Source of the DNA: Planococcus sp. SK3692
GTDB taxonomy: Bacteria > Bacillota > Bacilli > Bacillales_A > Planococcaceae
NCBI RefSeq assembly: GCF_028890485.2
Contig: NZ_JARCHV010000001.1
Location: forward strand, 620,001-684,000
Reading direction: 5' to 3'
Length of the DNA: 64,000 nt
Below the pieces are notes generated by a model. The model saw only the letters and a program-made list of their open reading frames with translations, was not told the DNA's origin and did no database searches. The stretch's first letter is position 1; the number at the start of each line of letters is the position of its first letter. The translations under genes were made by a program, and so were the position numbers. Positions 29,021 through 38,267 of this stretch are shown one piece after another.

Positions 29021-29068
29021 GAACAAGTGTTCTTATTTTCATTTTAACCGGGAATCCGGAAATTGCAA
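29021..29068 (-). promoter_or_regulatory. Promoter with LexA-type palindrome upstream of the yhjD-like gene
   Basis: Minus strand: TTGCAA (29063-29068), 16 bp, TAAAAT (complement of 29041-29046). Just downstream is the palindrome GAACACTTGTTC (complement of 29021-29032), a GAAC-N4-GTTC SOS core. Binding would cover the transcription start. Confidence 0.65.
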
Positions 29069-29150
29069 GAGCCGCCAGTTAAAAAAGGACGAGTTCGTTT
29101 GTTTTTCTGCTGTGTCTGAAGAACCGGGCAGAATTCGTCTATCCTATAGA

Positions 29151-29207
29151 AAAATCGCCTTACCGGCATGCAGGATTAACACCTGCATTTCGATAAGGCG
29201 ATTTTTC
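29151..29207 (-). terminator. Terminator of the aarF-like gene
   Basis: Nested hairpin: outer AAAATCGCCTTA/TAAGGCGATTTT and inner TGCAGG/CCTGCA, directly after the stop at 29211. Confidence 0.75.
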
Positions 29208-29210
29208 TGT

Positions 29211-30827
29211 TTAGCGGATGGCACGGAATGCCCACAAGGAGCCGACAAAAAATACCGACGATACCCATAGGAACGGTTCGTGCCAGAACCAGACGGATAA
29301 TGAAATCCCGGAAAACGACAGCAGCGAGAAGATGCCGGCAAACATCCGGCTCTGCAGGTTGCGCTGGTGTTCCCGCTCCCGCCCTTCCTTATTCTCCAAG
29401 TAATGGCGAATGCGTTCTGGTTCATCAAGGAAGTTGATGAGCTTTTTCGGAAATGCCCGTGCCGGCCCCGTGGAATTAAGGATCCAGCGTAAGACATCTT
29501 CTTTCCCAAAAATCCCTTTTCCTTCCCGTTTGGTCGAAGCCCACTCCAGTACGCGTGGGCGCGCAAGGGCGAAGAGGTCAACTTTAGGATCCAATACATG
29601 CAAGACGCCAACGAAAATCGATGTCGCACGGCCAAAAAAGGCAAATTCCGCTGGCAGCTGCACCGGCTGCGTGCGGACAATGTTTTGCATGTCTTTTAAT
29701 AACCGCTCGACCACAAAACTGTCCATTTGCATTAATTCGTTCGATTCGTAAGCAGCGACAAGCCGCTCAACAGCATCCGCTAGTAAGTCGCGGTCTGCAT
29801 TCGGCAGCAGGAATCGCAAATCTTCCAAACCGTCGAGTACTTGTTCGTAGTTTTTGAACAGGATGCCTTCCGCAATCAGTAGAATCGCTTGCGAATCGCG
29901 TTCGGAAATCGTGCCGATCATGCCGAAATCGATCAACACAATGGTGCCGTCGGGTTTCAATAGGATATTGCCGCCATGTGGGTCGGCATGGAACTGGCCG
30001 CCGTACAGCACTTGCTCTAAGAACAGGATGAACAATCGCTCGGAAATTTCGTGACGGTTAAGTCCATGCTCTTCGATAAAACTGATGTCGGTGATTCTGG
30101 CGCCTTCAATCCATTCCATCACCAACACACGGCGGGTCGTATATTCGTCGTAATAGACCGGGATGTGGACGCCGTCCATTTCCGCGAAACGGTCCGCAAA
30201 AGCACGGCCGTTCTGAAGTTCGCCGACGAAGTTCAGTTCCGCGCCGATCGTTTCGGTCATCTCGACGTATAATTGGTCGAAGTCGACTTGTTTCGTAAAC
30301 GGGGTGAATTTCTTCGCGAGCCAGATGACGATGCGCATTGCCTGAAAATCGGCCCGGATAATGCGGTCGGTTCCTGGGCGCTGAACTTTGACAGCGACTT
30401 CGGTGCCATTTTTCAAACGGCCTTTGAACACTTCGCCGATGGAGGCGGAAGCGATTGCTTGGTCCGATAATTCATCCAGATAATTGCCGTGCTCGACATT
30501 CCATTCCTGCTCGAGCACTTCGATGATGTCTTTTCGCGGCACGGACGGCACACGGTCCGTCAAGCCCTCGAGTTCCGCCAAAAAGCTTGGCGGCATGATA
30601 TCCGCACGGGTCGAAAGGAATTGGCCTAATTTGATCATTAAGCCGCCCAGCTTGAGCGCCAGTTCCTTGTATTCTTTAGCCTGGCGGGTGACGAGCTCAT
30701 TCCAGCGCTGTTCAACGACTGGAGTCCACTTGCCCCTATTGCGCCTTTGGAAAAGCGCCACTTGCACATAAAATCGGATCGCCATGGAAACGATTCGGTA
30801 AATACGGAGATATGTAACCTGGTTCAT
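29211..30827 (-). CDS. ABC1/AarF/UbiB family protein kinase-like protein
   Basis: A 538-residue member of the UbiB atypical kinase/ATPase family. It has the KxGQ motif in GGLMIKLGQFLSTRADIMPP, the glycine-rich-like ASIGEVFKGRLKNG, the ATP-binding Lys in VAVKVQRPG, the catalytic QFHADPHGGNILL and the metal-binding LIDFGMIG. Two transmembrane helices end the protein (about 480-535). In ubiquinone makers these proteins support quinone synthesis; the role in menaquinone-using Firmicutes is unclear. The start at ATG 30825-30827 follows GGGGAG. It is monocistronic. Confidence 0.93.
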   Translation of the reverse strand: MNQVTYLRIYRIVSMAIRFYVQVALFQRRNRGKWTPVVEQRWNELVTRQAKEYKELALKLGGLMIKLGQFLSTRADIMPPSFLAELEGLTDRVPSVPRKDIIEVLEQEWNVEHGNYLDELSDQAIASASIGEVFKGRLKNGTEVAVKVQRPGTDRIIRADFQAMRIVIWLAKKFTPFTKQVDFDQLYVEMTETIGAELNFVGELQNGRAFADRFAEMDGVHIPVYYDEYTTRRVLVMEWIEGARITDISFIEEHGLNRHEISERLFILFLEQVLYGGQFHADPHGGNILLKPDGTIVLIDFGMIGTISERDSQAILLIAEGILFKNYEQVLDGLEDLRFLLPNADRDLLADAVERLVAAYESNELMQMDSFVVERLLKDMQNIVRTQPVQLPAEFAFFGRATSIFVGVLHVLDPKVDLFALARPRVLEWASTKREGKGIFGKEDVLRWILNSTGPARAFPKKLINFLDEPERIRHYLENKEGREREHQRNLQSRMFAGIFSLLSFSGISLSVWFWHEPFLWVSSVFFVGSLWAFRAIR

Positions 30828-30927
30828 GAATGAGCTCCCCCCTGTTGTTCCCATTATAGAGTTTGGTGACAGATTAGTCCAAAAAGTGGTATGTTTTTAA
30901 CGGATGGATTATTAAAGGGGGATGGAT

Positions 30928-31704
30928 ATGGACACAATTCATTATGAACAAAAAGGAAATTTGGCGTTCATCACATTGAACCGGCCGGATGCGATGAACG
31001 CATTCAATTACGATATGCTCGCCGAACTTGGCCAAGTGGCAGAAGCAATCCGCATCAATCCGGATATCCGGGTTGTCGTCTTCACCGGCGCCGGTGATAA
31101 GGCGTTCAGCGTCGGAGCGGACTTGAAAGAACGCAAGACTTTGACGCAAGATCAAGTTAAGCGCAATATCTACAAAATCGGCGAAGTGTTCACAACCATC
31201 GAAAACTTGCCGCAGCCAACAATCGCCATGATCAATGGCTACGCATTCGGCGGCGGCATGGAGCTCGCCTTGGCTTGTGATTTCCGCATCGCAGCGGACG
31301 ATACATTGCTCGGTTTGACCGAAACGAGCCTCGCGATCATCCCGGGCGCTGGCGGCACGCAGCGCCTCCCGAGATTGATCGGCGAAGCAAAAGCGATGGA
31401 ACTGATCTTGACTGCGCGCCGCTTGAAATCTTCAGAGGCGCTCCATTACGGCCTCGTTACCCGCCTCGCTGCGGGAGATGATTTGGCGCAAGTGACAGGC
31501 GAATTTGCGGATTCGATTCTCGCAAACGGGCCGATCGCCTTGCAGCAGGCCAAATTCGCCATCAAAAACGGCATGAACACCGATATGCAGACAGGGCTTC
31601 AAATCGAACGCAAAGCCTACGAGATTACGATTCCAACTGAAGACCGGGTCGAGGCGCTGCTCGCGTTCGGCGAGAAACGCAAACCCGAATTTAAAGGGCG
31701 CTAA
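30928..31704 (+). CDS. Enoyl-CoA hydratase
   Basis: Crotonase-fold enzyme hydrating trans-2-enoyl-CoA in fatty-acid beta-oxidation. The 258-residue protein has the oxyanion-hole residues (FSVGADLKE and AFGGGMELALACD), and both catalytic glutamates are present: GGGMELA and LTETSLAIIPGAGGTQRL. The ATG at 30928 is preferred over that at 30922 because AAAGGGG ends at 30920-30921 and needs about 7 nt of spacing. It is a single gene with a strong terminator; no FadR-type box is seen upstream. Confidence 0.93.
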   Translation: MDTIHYEQKGNLAFITLNRPDAMNAFNYDMLAELGQVAEAIRINPDIRVVVFTGAGDKAFSVGADLKERKTLTQDQVKRNIYKIGEVFTTIENLPQPTIAMINGYAFGGGMELALACDFRIAADDTLLGLTETSLAIIPGAGGTQRLPRLIGEAKAMELILTARRLKSSEALHYGLVTRLAAGDDLAQVTGEFADSILANGPIALQQAKFAIKNGMNTDMQTGLQIERKAYEITIPTEDRVEALLAFGEKRKPEFKGR

Positions 31705-31707
31705 TAG

Positions 31708-31746
31708 AAAAGCCAGGCGGAGAAATTTCTCCGCCTGGCTTTTTTA
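31708..31746. terminator. Bidirectional terminator after the enoyl-CoA hydratase gene
   Basis: A 30-bp perfect palindrome at 31711-31740 (AGCCAGGCGGAGAAA and its complement) has AAAA to the left and TTTTTT to the right. Confidence 0.85.
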
Positions 31747-31751
31747 CATGT

Positions 31752-33731
31752 TTACAGTCGCTCCATCCAACCGACAATTTCCTGCAACCTGGCAAAGCGC
31801 AAATTCGGTTTGCCGGTGCGCGATAAATTATGGTCGGCTTCCGGGAAACGGACAAACTCCGTTTCCTTATGCATGCTCTTCAGTGTGATGAACAATTGCT
31901 CCGCTTGCTCGATCGGGCAGCGGTGGTCGTTTTCCGAATGCAAAATGAGCAACGGCGTGTTGATGTCTTTAGCGTATTTCAGCGGAGAGTATTCCCACAG
32001 CTTATCGACATTGTCCATGGATGCCCCGTGCTGCCATTCACTGAAATAATAGCCGATGTCTGAAACGCCGAAAAAGGAAATCCAGTTGCAGATCGAACGC
32101 TGGGTTACAGCCGCTTTAAAGCGATTGTCATGCGAGACGATCCAGTTGGTCATAAAGCCACCGTAGCTCCCCCCGGTTACGCCAAGCCGTTCTGTATCCA
32201 CCCAGTCATTTTCGCTGAGAACATTGTCGAGCGCCCCTATGATGTCCCGGTAATCGCCGCCACCGTAATCGCTGCGCACAGCATCAACAAAGCTTTGCCC
32301 GTAGCCGTGGCTGCCGCGCGGATTGACGTACAAGACGCCATAGCCGCTTGCTGCAAGCACTTGCATTTCATGGACAAAAGTATTGGCGTACATGGCGTGC
32401 GGCCCGCCGTGGATATTGACGACAAGCGGATATTTTTTGCCCGCTTCGAATCCACGGGGCTTCATAAGCCAGCCATGTACGTCAAAGCCGTCTTCCGTTG
32501 TATGCGAAACAGTTTCCGGTGCAATCAATTCTGTTTGTTCGAGATAATTTGTATTGCAGGAAGTAAGTGCTTCGCGCTCTCCAGTCGAAATAGCGAGTTT
32601 GTAAAGTTCTCCCGGAGACACCGGATTGCTGATGGCGGCAAGCGCGAAGCTGCCATCTCGCGAAATGTCGTAGCCGTAGACATGCTCATCTTCCGGGGAA
32701 GCCGGATACACCGCGCCGTCAAGCGAAGCGAAATACAGTCGCACATCGCCGTCTGTAGACACTTGGAAGTATAAATGGTCATCTTTCGTCCAGACGACGC
32801 CTGGCGCCTGCGCGCCTTGCTGATGGTCCGCGACGACATAATCGCCGATCGGGGCATCGATGCCTTCTGTCAGGCATTGCGTCGTTTGATTTGCCACATC
32901 GTATACATACAGTTCAGCTTGCGTGGCATTTTCATAAGCACGCGAATGGCCGACAAACGCCAAACGTTCATCATCGAAGGAGAATGCGACGCTTCCGTAA
33001 TATCCGTCTTGTTCGATGATGGCCGTTTCTTCCCCAGTTTCCAGATCGCGCATGTAGAGCGACTGGCGGAAAATGAAATCTTGATTATTTTCTTTGGCCG
33101 ATCCATACACCAGTTTCGTGCCGTCATGGGAAACGGCCTCCAAGCCGAAGTGATAAGCCCCTTCCGTCAACTGCTCCACCGTTCCTGTTTCCAGGTCCAC
33201 AAAGCCGATCTGGCGGTGGTAGTCCTGCTTGACCAGCCCGTTGCCGTCCATTTTGTATTTCATGACCGTTGTCCGGTAAGGTTCAGGTTTTTTCTTGTCG
33301 TCTTCTTGTTCCGGTTCTTGATCCGTGAATGTTTTGCCGTCCTGCACCAGCGCATTGACCCAGATTTTCTTATTACAAGGCGACCAACGGAAACTGCTCA
33401 CCCCTTTTTCAAAATCCGTCACAGCGCGTGCTTCCCCGCCGCCTGCTGGCAAGACGTATACTTGATTCTTATCATTGCGGTCGGATAGAAAAGCGATGTG
33501 GCGGCCGTCCGCTGACCAAGCCGGTTGGCTGTTGCGGTTTTTTCCGTAAGTCCAAGGAACCGACTCGCCGGTTTCTAGTGAGATATGATGCACATGCGAA
33601 TGATATGTATTTTCCTCTTCGTCCATTTTTGTATGGACAAATACCGCGCGTTTCCCGTCAGGTGAAATCTTCGGGTCGGTCACAGATACTAATTTGAGTA
33701 AATCTTCTATTTCAACAGCTTTTTTCGACAC
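31752..33731 (-). CDS. S9 family prolyl oligopeptidase-like peptidase
   Basis: This 659-residue serine peptidase of the acylaminoacyl-peptidase/DAP type (YuxL-like) has an N-terminal beta-propeller (about 1-390) with repeated WS-x-DG-x-x-I and FSFDDERLAF strands. The C-terminal alpha/beta-hydrolase has Ser in GGSYGGFMTNW, Asp in LILHSENDHRCP and His in PEADHNLSRTG. No signal peptide is present, so it is cytosolic. The start is GTG at 33729-33731 with AGGAGG 8 nt upstream. It probably trims short peptides. Confidence 0.93.
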   Translation of the reverse strand: MSKKAVEIEDLLKLVSVTDPKISPDGKRAVFVHTKMDEEENTYHSHVHHISLETGESVPWTYGKNRNSQPAWSADGRHIAFLSDRNDKNQVYVLPAGGGEARAVTDFEKGVSSFRWSPCNKKIWVNALVQDGKTFTDQEPEQEDDKKKPEPYRTTVMKYKMDGNGLVKQDYHRQIGFVDLETGTVEQLTEGAYHFGLEAVSHDGTKLVYGSAKENNQDFIFRQSLYMRDLETGEETAIIEQDGYYGSVAFSFDDERLAFVGHSRAYENATQAELYVYDVANQTTQCLTEGIDAPIGDYVVADHQQGAQAPGVVWTKDDHLYFQVSTDGDVRLYFASLDGAVYPASPEDEHVYGYDISRDGSFALAAISNPVSPGELYKLAISTGEREALTSCNTNYLEQTELIAPETVSHTTEDGFDVHGWLMKPRGFEAGKKYPLVVNIHGGPHAMYANTFVHEMQVLAASGYGVLYVNPRGSHGYGQSFVDAVRSDYGGGDYRDIIGALDNVLSENDWVDTERLGVTGGSYGGFMTNWIVSHDNRFKAAVTQRSICNWISFFGVSDIGYYFSEWQHGASMDNVDKLWEYSPLKYAKDINTPLLILHSENDHRCPIEQAEQLFITLKSMHKETEFVRFPEADHNLSRTGKPNLRFARLQEIVGWMERL

Positions 33732-33852
33732 ATGCTCAGCCTCCTGGATAATTATTTCGTTTATCGTAACAGTTGCCCTTTCACTATATCGGTAATTGTC
33801 TGTCTTTTCAATTAAAGCTCTTTAAAAACCCGAATAGTGTGTTTTCGCAAAT

Positions 33853-33889
33853 AAAAAACCGCTTCCCCACGAATGCGGAAAGCGGTTTA
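33853..33889 (-). terminator. Terminator of the acyl-CoA ligase gene
   Basis: Stem AAACCGCTT/AAGCGGTTT is followed on the minus strand by a T-run (complement of 33852-33857), right after the ligase stop. Confidence 0.7.
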
Positions 33890-33892
33890 TGA

Positions 33893-35446
33893 TTATTTTT
33901 TTACAGCCTGGTCTTTCAGCGAACGGCGCAGGATTTTGCCTGTCGTGTTTTTCGGCAATTCATCGAGAATCTCCATGTGGCGCGGCACTTTGTATTTCGC
34001 CAAATGCTCCGCGCAATACTTCTGCAACTCCTCAATGGAAACTGCATCATCTTTCAACACGACGTAAGCGTTGACCGACTCGCCGAAGTCAGCGTCCGGC
34101 AAGCCGACCACTGCTGCTTCTACAATCGCAGTGTGAGCAAATAGCACTTCTTCCACTTCGCGCGGATAGACATTATAGCCGCCAACGATGATCATGTCTT
34201 TTTTGCGGTCGACGATATAGAAATAGCCTTCCTCATCGATTTTTGCCAAATCTCCCGTGTACAGCCAATCGTCTTTGATCGCCGCTTGGGTTTCCTCTGG
34301 CATTTTGTAATAGCCTTTCATGACGTTCGGTCCGCGGACGATCAATTCACCCACTTCTCCGACTGGCACTTCCTCGCCGAGTTCATTGACGACTTTATTG
34401 TCGACATTGATGATTGAGGTGCCAATCGATCCGGCTTTGCGTTCCCGGTCGATCGGGTTAAAACACGTAACCGGCGATGCCTCAGATAAGCCGTAGCCTT
34501 CGGAGATCCGCACATTGAACTTGTCTTCGAAATTGTGCAGCAACGCGACCGGCATTGCGGATCCGCCGGAAATCGCTAAGCGCACAGAAGCGAAATCAGC
34601 AGGATCCACTTCTGGCAGCTGGTACATGAAATTGAACATTGTCGGTACCCCCGCAAAGACAGTCGCTTTTGATGCCTTTACTGCGACAAATACTTCTTGC
34701 GGCGTAAAGCGCGGCACAAGAACGATGGTCGCACCTTGCATAAGCGGAGCATTGACGACGACCGTAAGTGCAAATACGTGGAACACAGGAAGTGTTGCGA
34801 CTACGCGGTCATCCGGCGTGATTTGGAGATACTCCGCGACATCCCGTGCGTTGGAGTAGAGATTGCCATGCGTCAGCATCGCGCCTTTTGGCTTACCCGT
34901 CGTCCCAGACGTATAAAGAATGACAGCATTGTCATCTTTTGCAATATTAACAGTTCCAGCAAAAGCATTGGCAGTTGACAGAAGCTGTGTGAATGAACGG
35001 ACTTTCCCTCTGACGGCTTCTGGCAGCTGCGCCATCTTTTCAGGAGTCGATGGGTCGGTCTCGCAAATGACGTACGTTTCTACCGCTGGCAAGGCTTGAT
35101 GCGCTTTTTCCACAAGCGGCAGCAAAGCATCAAGCGCAATGACCACTTTCGCATCGCTATTGTTAACGATGTAAGCGATTTCATCCGGGCTATAGATCGG
35201 GTTAACTGGGACAGCCGTCGCTCCCAGTCGCAAAGTGGCATAGAGTGAAATGAGGAAATGCGGGGTGTTGCTCAAAAGAAATGCGACGTGGTCCCCTTTT
35301 TCCACGCCGAGTTCCTGCAATGCCCCAGCGAAGTTCGATACCGATTGGTCGAATTCCCCGTAAGTCGTGTCTTTGCCCATGAACGTATAAGCAATTCGTC
35401 CGGCTTCCTGTTGTGCAATTTCGTGAACACGTTCTCCCAAATTCAT
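33893..35446 (-). CDS. Long-chain fatty-acid--CoA ligase (AMP-binding)
   Basis: Activates fatty acids to acyl-CoA via acyl-AMP. The 517-residue protein has the AMP-binding P-loop ILYTSGTTGKPKGAMLTH, the acyl-binding region EGYGLSEASPVTCFN, the hinge YTGDLAKIDEEGYFYIVDRK and the C-terminal catalytic Lys in LPKNTTGKILRRSL. Length is normal for the FadD/LcfA class. The perfect FadR-type operator just upstream supports induction by long-chain acyl-CoA. It is transcribed alone between two terminators. Confidence 0.93.
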   Translation of the reverse strand: MNLGERVHEIAQQEAGRIAYTFMGKDTTYGEFDQSVSNFAGALQELGVEKGDHVAFLLSNTPHFLISLYATLRLGATAVPVNPIYSPDEIAYIVNNSDAKVVIALDALLPLVEKAHQALPAVETYVICETDPSTPEKMAQLPEAVRGKVRSFTQLLSTANAFAGTVNIAKDDNAVILYTSGTTGKPKGAMLTHGNLYSNARDVAEYLQITPDDRVVATLPVFHVFALTVVVNAPLMQGATIVLVPRFTPQEVFVAVKASKATVFAGVPTMFNFMYQLPEVDPADFASVRLAISGGSAMPVALLHNFEDKFNVRISEGYGLSEASPVTCFNPIDRERKAGSIGTSIINVDNKVVNELGEEVPVGEVGELIVRGPNVMKGYYKMPEETQAAIKDDWLYTGDLAKIDEEGYFYIVDRKKDMIIVGGYNVYPREVEEVLFAHTAIVEAAVVGLPDADFGESVNAYVVLKDDAVSIEELQKYCAEHLAKYKVPRHMEILDELPKNTTGKILRRSLKDQAVKK

Positions 35447-35465
35447 TGAATATCCCTCTTTCCAT

Positions 35466-35525
35466 TGAATGAATACTCATTCATATTTACTTTTTCATTA
35501 TAAAATAAATCTTCAGACAATACAA
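35466..35525 (-). promoter_or_regulatory. Acyl-CoA ligase promoter with FadR-type operator
   Basis: Minus strand: TTGTAT (complement of 35520-35525), 17 bp, TATAAT (complement of 35497-35502). Downstream at 35466-35483 is TGAATGAATACTCATTCA, a full match to the B. subtilis FadR (YsiA) consensus TGAATGANTANTCATTCA. Confidence 0.85.
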
Positions 35526-35545
35526 CTGCCCACCAAAAATCCCCA

Positions 35546-35580
35546 GCAAAAAAGCCGCCTGTATTTTCCGGCGGCTCTTT
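35546..35580 (-). terminator. Terminator of the Bce-type module
   Basis: Stem AAGCCGCC/GGCGGCTC with a 10-nt loop and a minus-strand CTTTTTTG lies just after the permease stop at 35585. Confidence 0.75.
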
Positions 35581-35584
35581 TGAA

Positions 35585-37522
35585 TCAAAAAGCTTTCAAA
35601 TGGGCGATATATCGCCAGCGGATCAAGAAGAAATAAAGGATTTGCATGAGCGTAAACCCGCCGAGCACAATCGACATCTCGGATAAAATCGACAACTCCG
35701 CAAACTCATCCCACACGACTTGGAGCGAGATGAACGCAAAAGCACTATGAAGAAGCGCAAGCGCCCACGGCAGGAAAAACAACGGCACAAGCTGGCGGTT
35801 GACGATTTTGCCGAGTTCCCGCTCTGTCATTCCGAGACGCACCATCAATTGGTATTGCCTGCGGTCGCGTTCGAGCCCCGTATACAATTTGAAATAAATG
35901 AAGCTCCCTGCAGCTAACAGGAACACCGCTGCCACCATCAAACCGATGAACAATAATAGCGCAAAGGATGATTTGAACCAGCGGTATTCGTATCCCGGAT
36001 TCTCAAAATAATAATTGAGCCCGGTGAAATTCCCGCTGACCATTGCTTCGCTGACTGGGTAGCGGACGTTTTCGCCGATTGAGACGGTCTCTGTCCAATC
36101 GGGCACATGAAAGGCATAATAGCGGAAATCCGATGTACCTTGCGGATAGCCCATCAACGGTTCATCGACTTGCCCGAAATCTTCGTTGTTCATGATAATC
36201 GTATTGGCATTTAAGGTGTGCGCTGGAAACAGCACTTGCGGGTAGGTCTGGTCGATCGTCAGCTCCACCCCGCTCTCGAGCAATTCGGTCTCTGCGTAAC
36301 TTTTTTGCAGTTCACGCAGTGATTCTTGTGAAAACGGTACGAACATTGCTTCGCCCGCTTGAAGTTTCGCCGGTTCGTGGCCGAGCGCTGTGGCCAAGCG
36401 GTTGAACTCGGACAAGGACATGATGTCGACGTCATTGCCGCTGGCGCTCGATGTCTGGCGCTTCACTTCCAAAGGCACGAGCGTATAAGCAAGCTGTTGT
36501 TGTTCGAGTTCACGCTTTAACTGGGCTAGTTGCTGCTGCTCGAGTGTATTGCCTTCAAAAGAGACATAAATTAGACCGAGCGGATTGCTTTGCCGGAACT
36601 CTGCTGTATAAGAAGTAAACGAGGCAAGCGTACCGACCGTCAGGAATGCGACGGTCGAGACGATGGTCACGATAAAGAACATTTGCGCACTGTCTTTTAA
36701 TTTGACCGCTGCTTCGGCAAGCGACACGAGGCGGGTTTTATGCCAATAGATGCTGCGGCGCTTCTTATACAATTGAAGGAAAGTATGGATCGAATGCGTG
36801 AAAAACAAATACGTGCCGATTGTCGCGAGCGGCGGGACGATGAACACCATGATGTAAACGGTGCGGTCGGACACCGTCGCCGCGAGAAAATAAGCAACGC
36901 CTAAAAGCACCAATCCGAACGCTGATAAAGCTGGTGAATACGCCGCTTCCTCTTCGGTCTTCCAAAAACCCTCCAATAAATCGACGACGCGTTTCGTGCG
37001 GATAAAGGAGACGCTGATGAGCGAGATGATGATGAACAAACTGGCAAACGCGCCCACCGTCAGGACAAACGGTTTCCAGGAGAAATACAGCGGCAATTGC
37101 TCCAATTGCATGATTTCGCGCCCGATCATGAAAAAGAACTTCGTGAACGCGAAACCGAAGACAATGCCTGCTGCTGTCGACAAGCCGCCAAGGATCATCG
37201 TCTCGAAAAACACTAATTTATTGAGCTGCTTTTTGCTCATCCCGAGATGCATCAAGACGCCGAACTCTTTTGTCCGCGCCTGTAAAAACGCACTCAAGGA
37301 ATAGAATAAGAAGAACAGCGTGAAAATATACAGCACGATTTCCGCGATGAACATGCCGCGCACGGCCAATACGCGGAATCCTTCTTCTTCGAACAAGGGA
37401 TGGAAGATGAACATCGAATAAATGAAGAACACCATGACCGAAAAGACGCTGGCCAATAGGAACGCTGCGTAGCTTCTCAAATTCCTGAACACATTACGGA
37501 AGGCGAGTTGGCGAAAGGTCAT
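35585..37522 (-). CDS. BceB-type ABC transporter permease (FtsX domain)
   Basis: This 645-residue membrane permease has about ten transmembrane helices. There is an FtsX domain near helices 2-4 and another at the C-terminus, with a large extracellular domain (about 300-515, between TM7 and TM8) that typifies BceB sensors/exporters of bacitracin-like peptides. It starts MTFRQLAFRNVFRNLRSYAA; the ATG at 37520-37522 follows GGGAGG. The 5' end overlaps the ATPase gene by 29 bp. The ligand cannot be inferred, but the family protects lipid II-cycle intermediates from antimicrobial peptides. Confidence 0.9.
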   Translation of the reverse strand: MTFRQLAFRNVFRNLRSYAAFLLASVFSVMVFFIYSMFIFHPLFEEEGFRVLAVRGMFIAEIVLYIFTLFFLFYSLSAFLQARTKEFGVLMHLGMSKKQLNKLVFFETMILGGLSTAAGIVFGFAFTKFFFMIGREIMQLEQLPLYFSWKPFVLTVGAFASLFIIISLISVSFIRTKRVVDLLEGFWKTEEEAAYSPALSAFGLVLLGVAYFLAATVSDRTVYIMVFIVPPLATIGTYLFFTHSIHTFLQLYKKRRSIYWHKTRLVSLAEAAVKLKDSAQMFFIVTIVSTVAFLTVGTLASFTSYTAEFRQSNPLGLIYVSFEGNTLEQQQLAQLKRELEQQQLAYTLVPLEVKRQTSSASGNDVDIMSLSEFNRLATALGHEPAKLQAGEAMFVPFSQESLRELQKSYAETELLESGVELTIDQTYPQVLFPAHTLNANTIIMNNEDFGQVDEPLMGYPQGTSDFRYYAFHVPDWTETVSIGENVRYPVSEAMVSGNFTGLNYYFENPGYEYRWFKSSFALLLFIGLMVAAVFLLAAGSFIYFKLYTGLERDRRQYQLMVRLGMTERELGKIVNRQLVPLFFLPWALALLHSAFAFISLQVVWDEFAELSILSEMSIVLGGFTLMQILYFFLIRWRYIAHLKAF

Positions 37523-38267
37523 TGACGGAGCCTCCCAATAGAGATAACACGTTGAGGATCTTTTGGTAGAAGGTCTGGCGGCGGTCATCCCCGTAAATTT
37601 CGTTGAAAAATTCGCCGTCTTTGATGAACAGCACACGGTCGCAATAACTCGCTGCGATCGGGTCGTGTGTCACCATGATGATTGTCGTCCCTTCTTCACG
37701 GCTCAAGCCACTCAATAGTTCGAGCACATCCTTCGAGGCTTTTGAATCGAGATTGCCGGTCGGTTCGTCCGCGAGTATAAGTGCCGGACGATGGATGAGC
37801 GCTCGGCCAATCGCCGTGCGCTGGGCTTCCCCGCCGGAAATTTCATTCGGCTTTTTATGGAGAAACGGCTGCAAATGGAGCCTTGCCGCCAATTCCTGAA
37901 CGCGGCTTTCCATTTCTTTGATGGGCATGCCATCGAGCGTCAGCGGCAACACCAAATTCTCTTCCACAGTCAGCATCTGCAGCAAATTGAAATCCTGGAA
38001 CACAAACCCGAGCTGGCGCCGTCGGAACAGCGGCAATTCATCTTTATCCAAGGAATGCGGATTGATGCCGTTGATGAGGATGGTGCCAGAAGTCAATGAA
38101 TCGATTGTTGAAATCAAGTTCAATAGCGTCGTCTTGCCGCTTCCCGAAGGGCCCATCACTGCAAGGAATTCCCCTTTTTCCACTTCGAAGCTTAATTGGT
38201 TCAACGCACGGTGCGTCACTTTTCCTTCATAGACTTTGGTCACTTCATCGATTTTCACTACTGTCAT
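37494..38267 (-). CDS. BceA-type ABC transporter ATP-binding protein
   Basis: This 257-residue ATPase of the MacB/BceA class has Walker A GPSGSGKTT, the Q-loop GFVFQDFNLL, signature EISGGEAQRTAIGRAL, Walker B LILADEPTGNLD and an H-loop His in MVTHDP. It partners with the FtsX-type permease downstream and is preceded by its own AGGAGG. The C-terminal tail is slightly extended and overlaps the permease gene. The stop of the sensor kinase gene overlaps its start in ATGA. Confidence 0.93.
   Translation of the reverse strand: MTVVKIDEVTKVYEGKVTHRALNQLSFEVEKGEFLAVMGPSGSGKTTLLNLISTIDSLTSGTILINGINPHSLDKDELPLFRRRQLGFVFQDFNLLQMLTVEENLVLPLTLDGMPIKEMESRVQELAARLHLQPFLHKKPNEISGGEAQRTAIGRALIHRPALILADEPTGNLDSKASKDVLELLSGLSREEGTTIIMVTHDPIAASYCDRVLFIKDGEFFNEIYGDDRRQTFYQKILNVLSLLGGSVNDLSPTRLP

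Noticed and set aside
29144-29680. 178-codon minus-strand frame inside the aarF-like gene
   Set aside because: A shifted frame over the C-terminus of the UbiB-family gene, and it runs through that gene's terminator.
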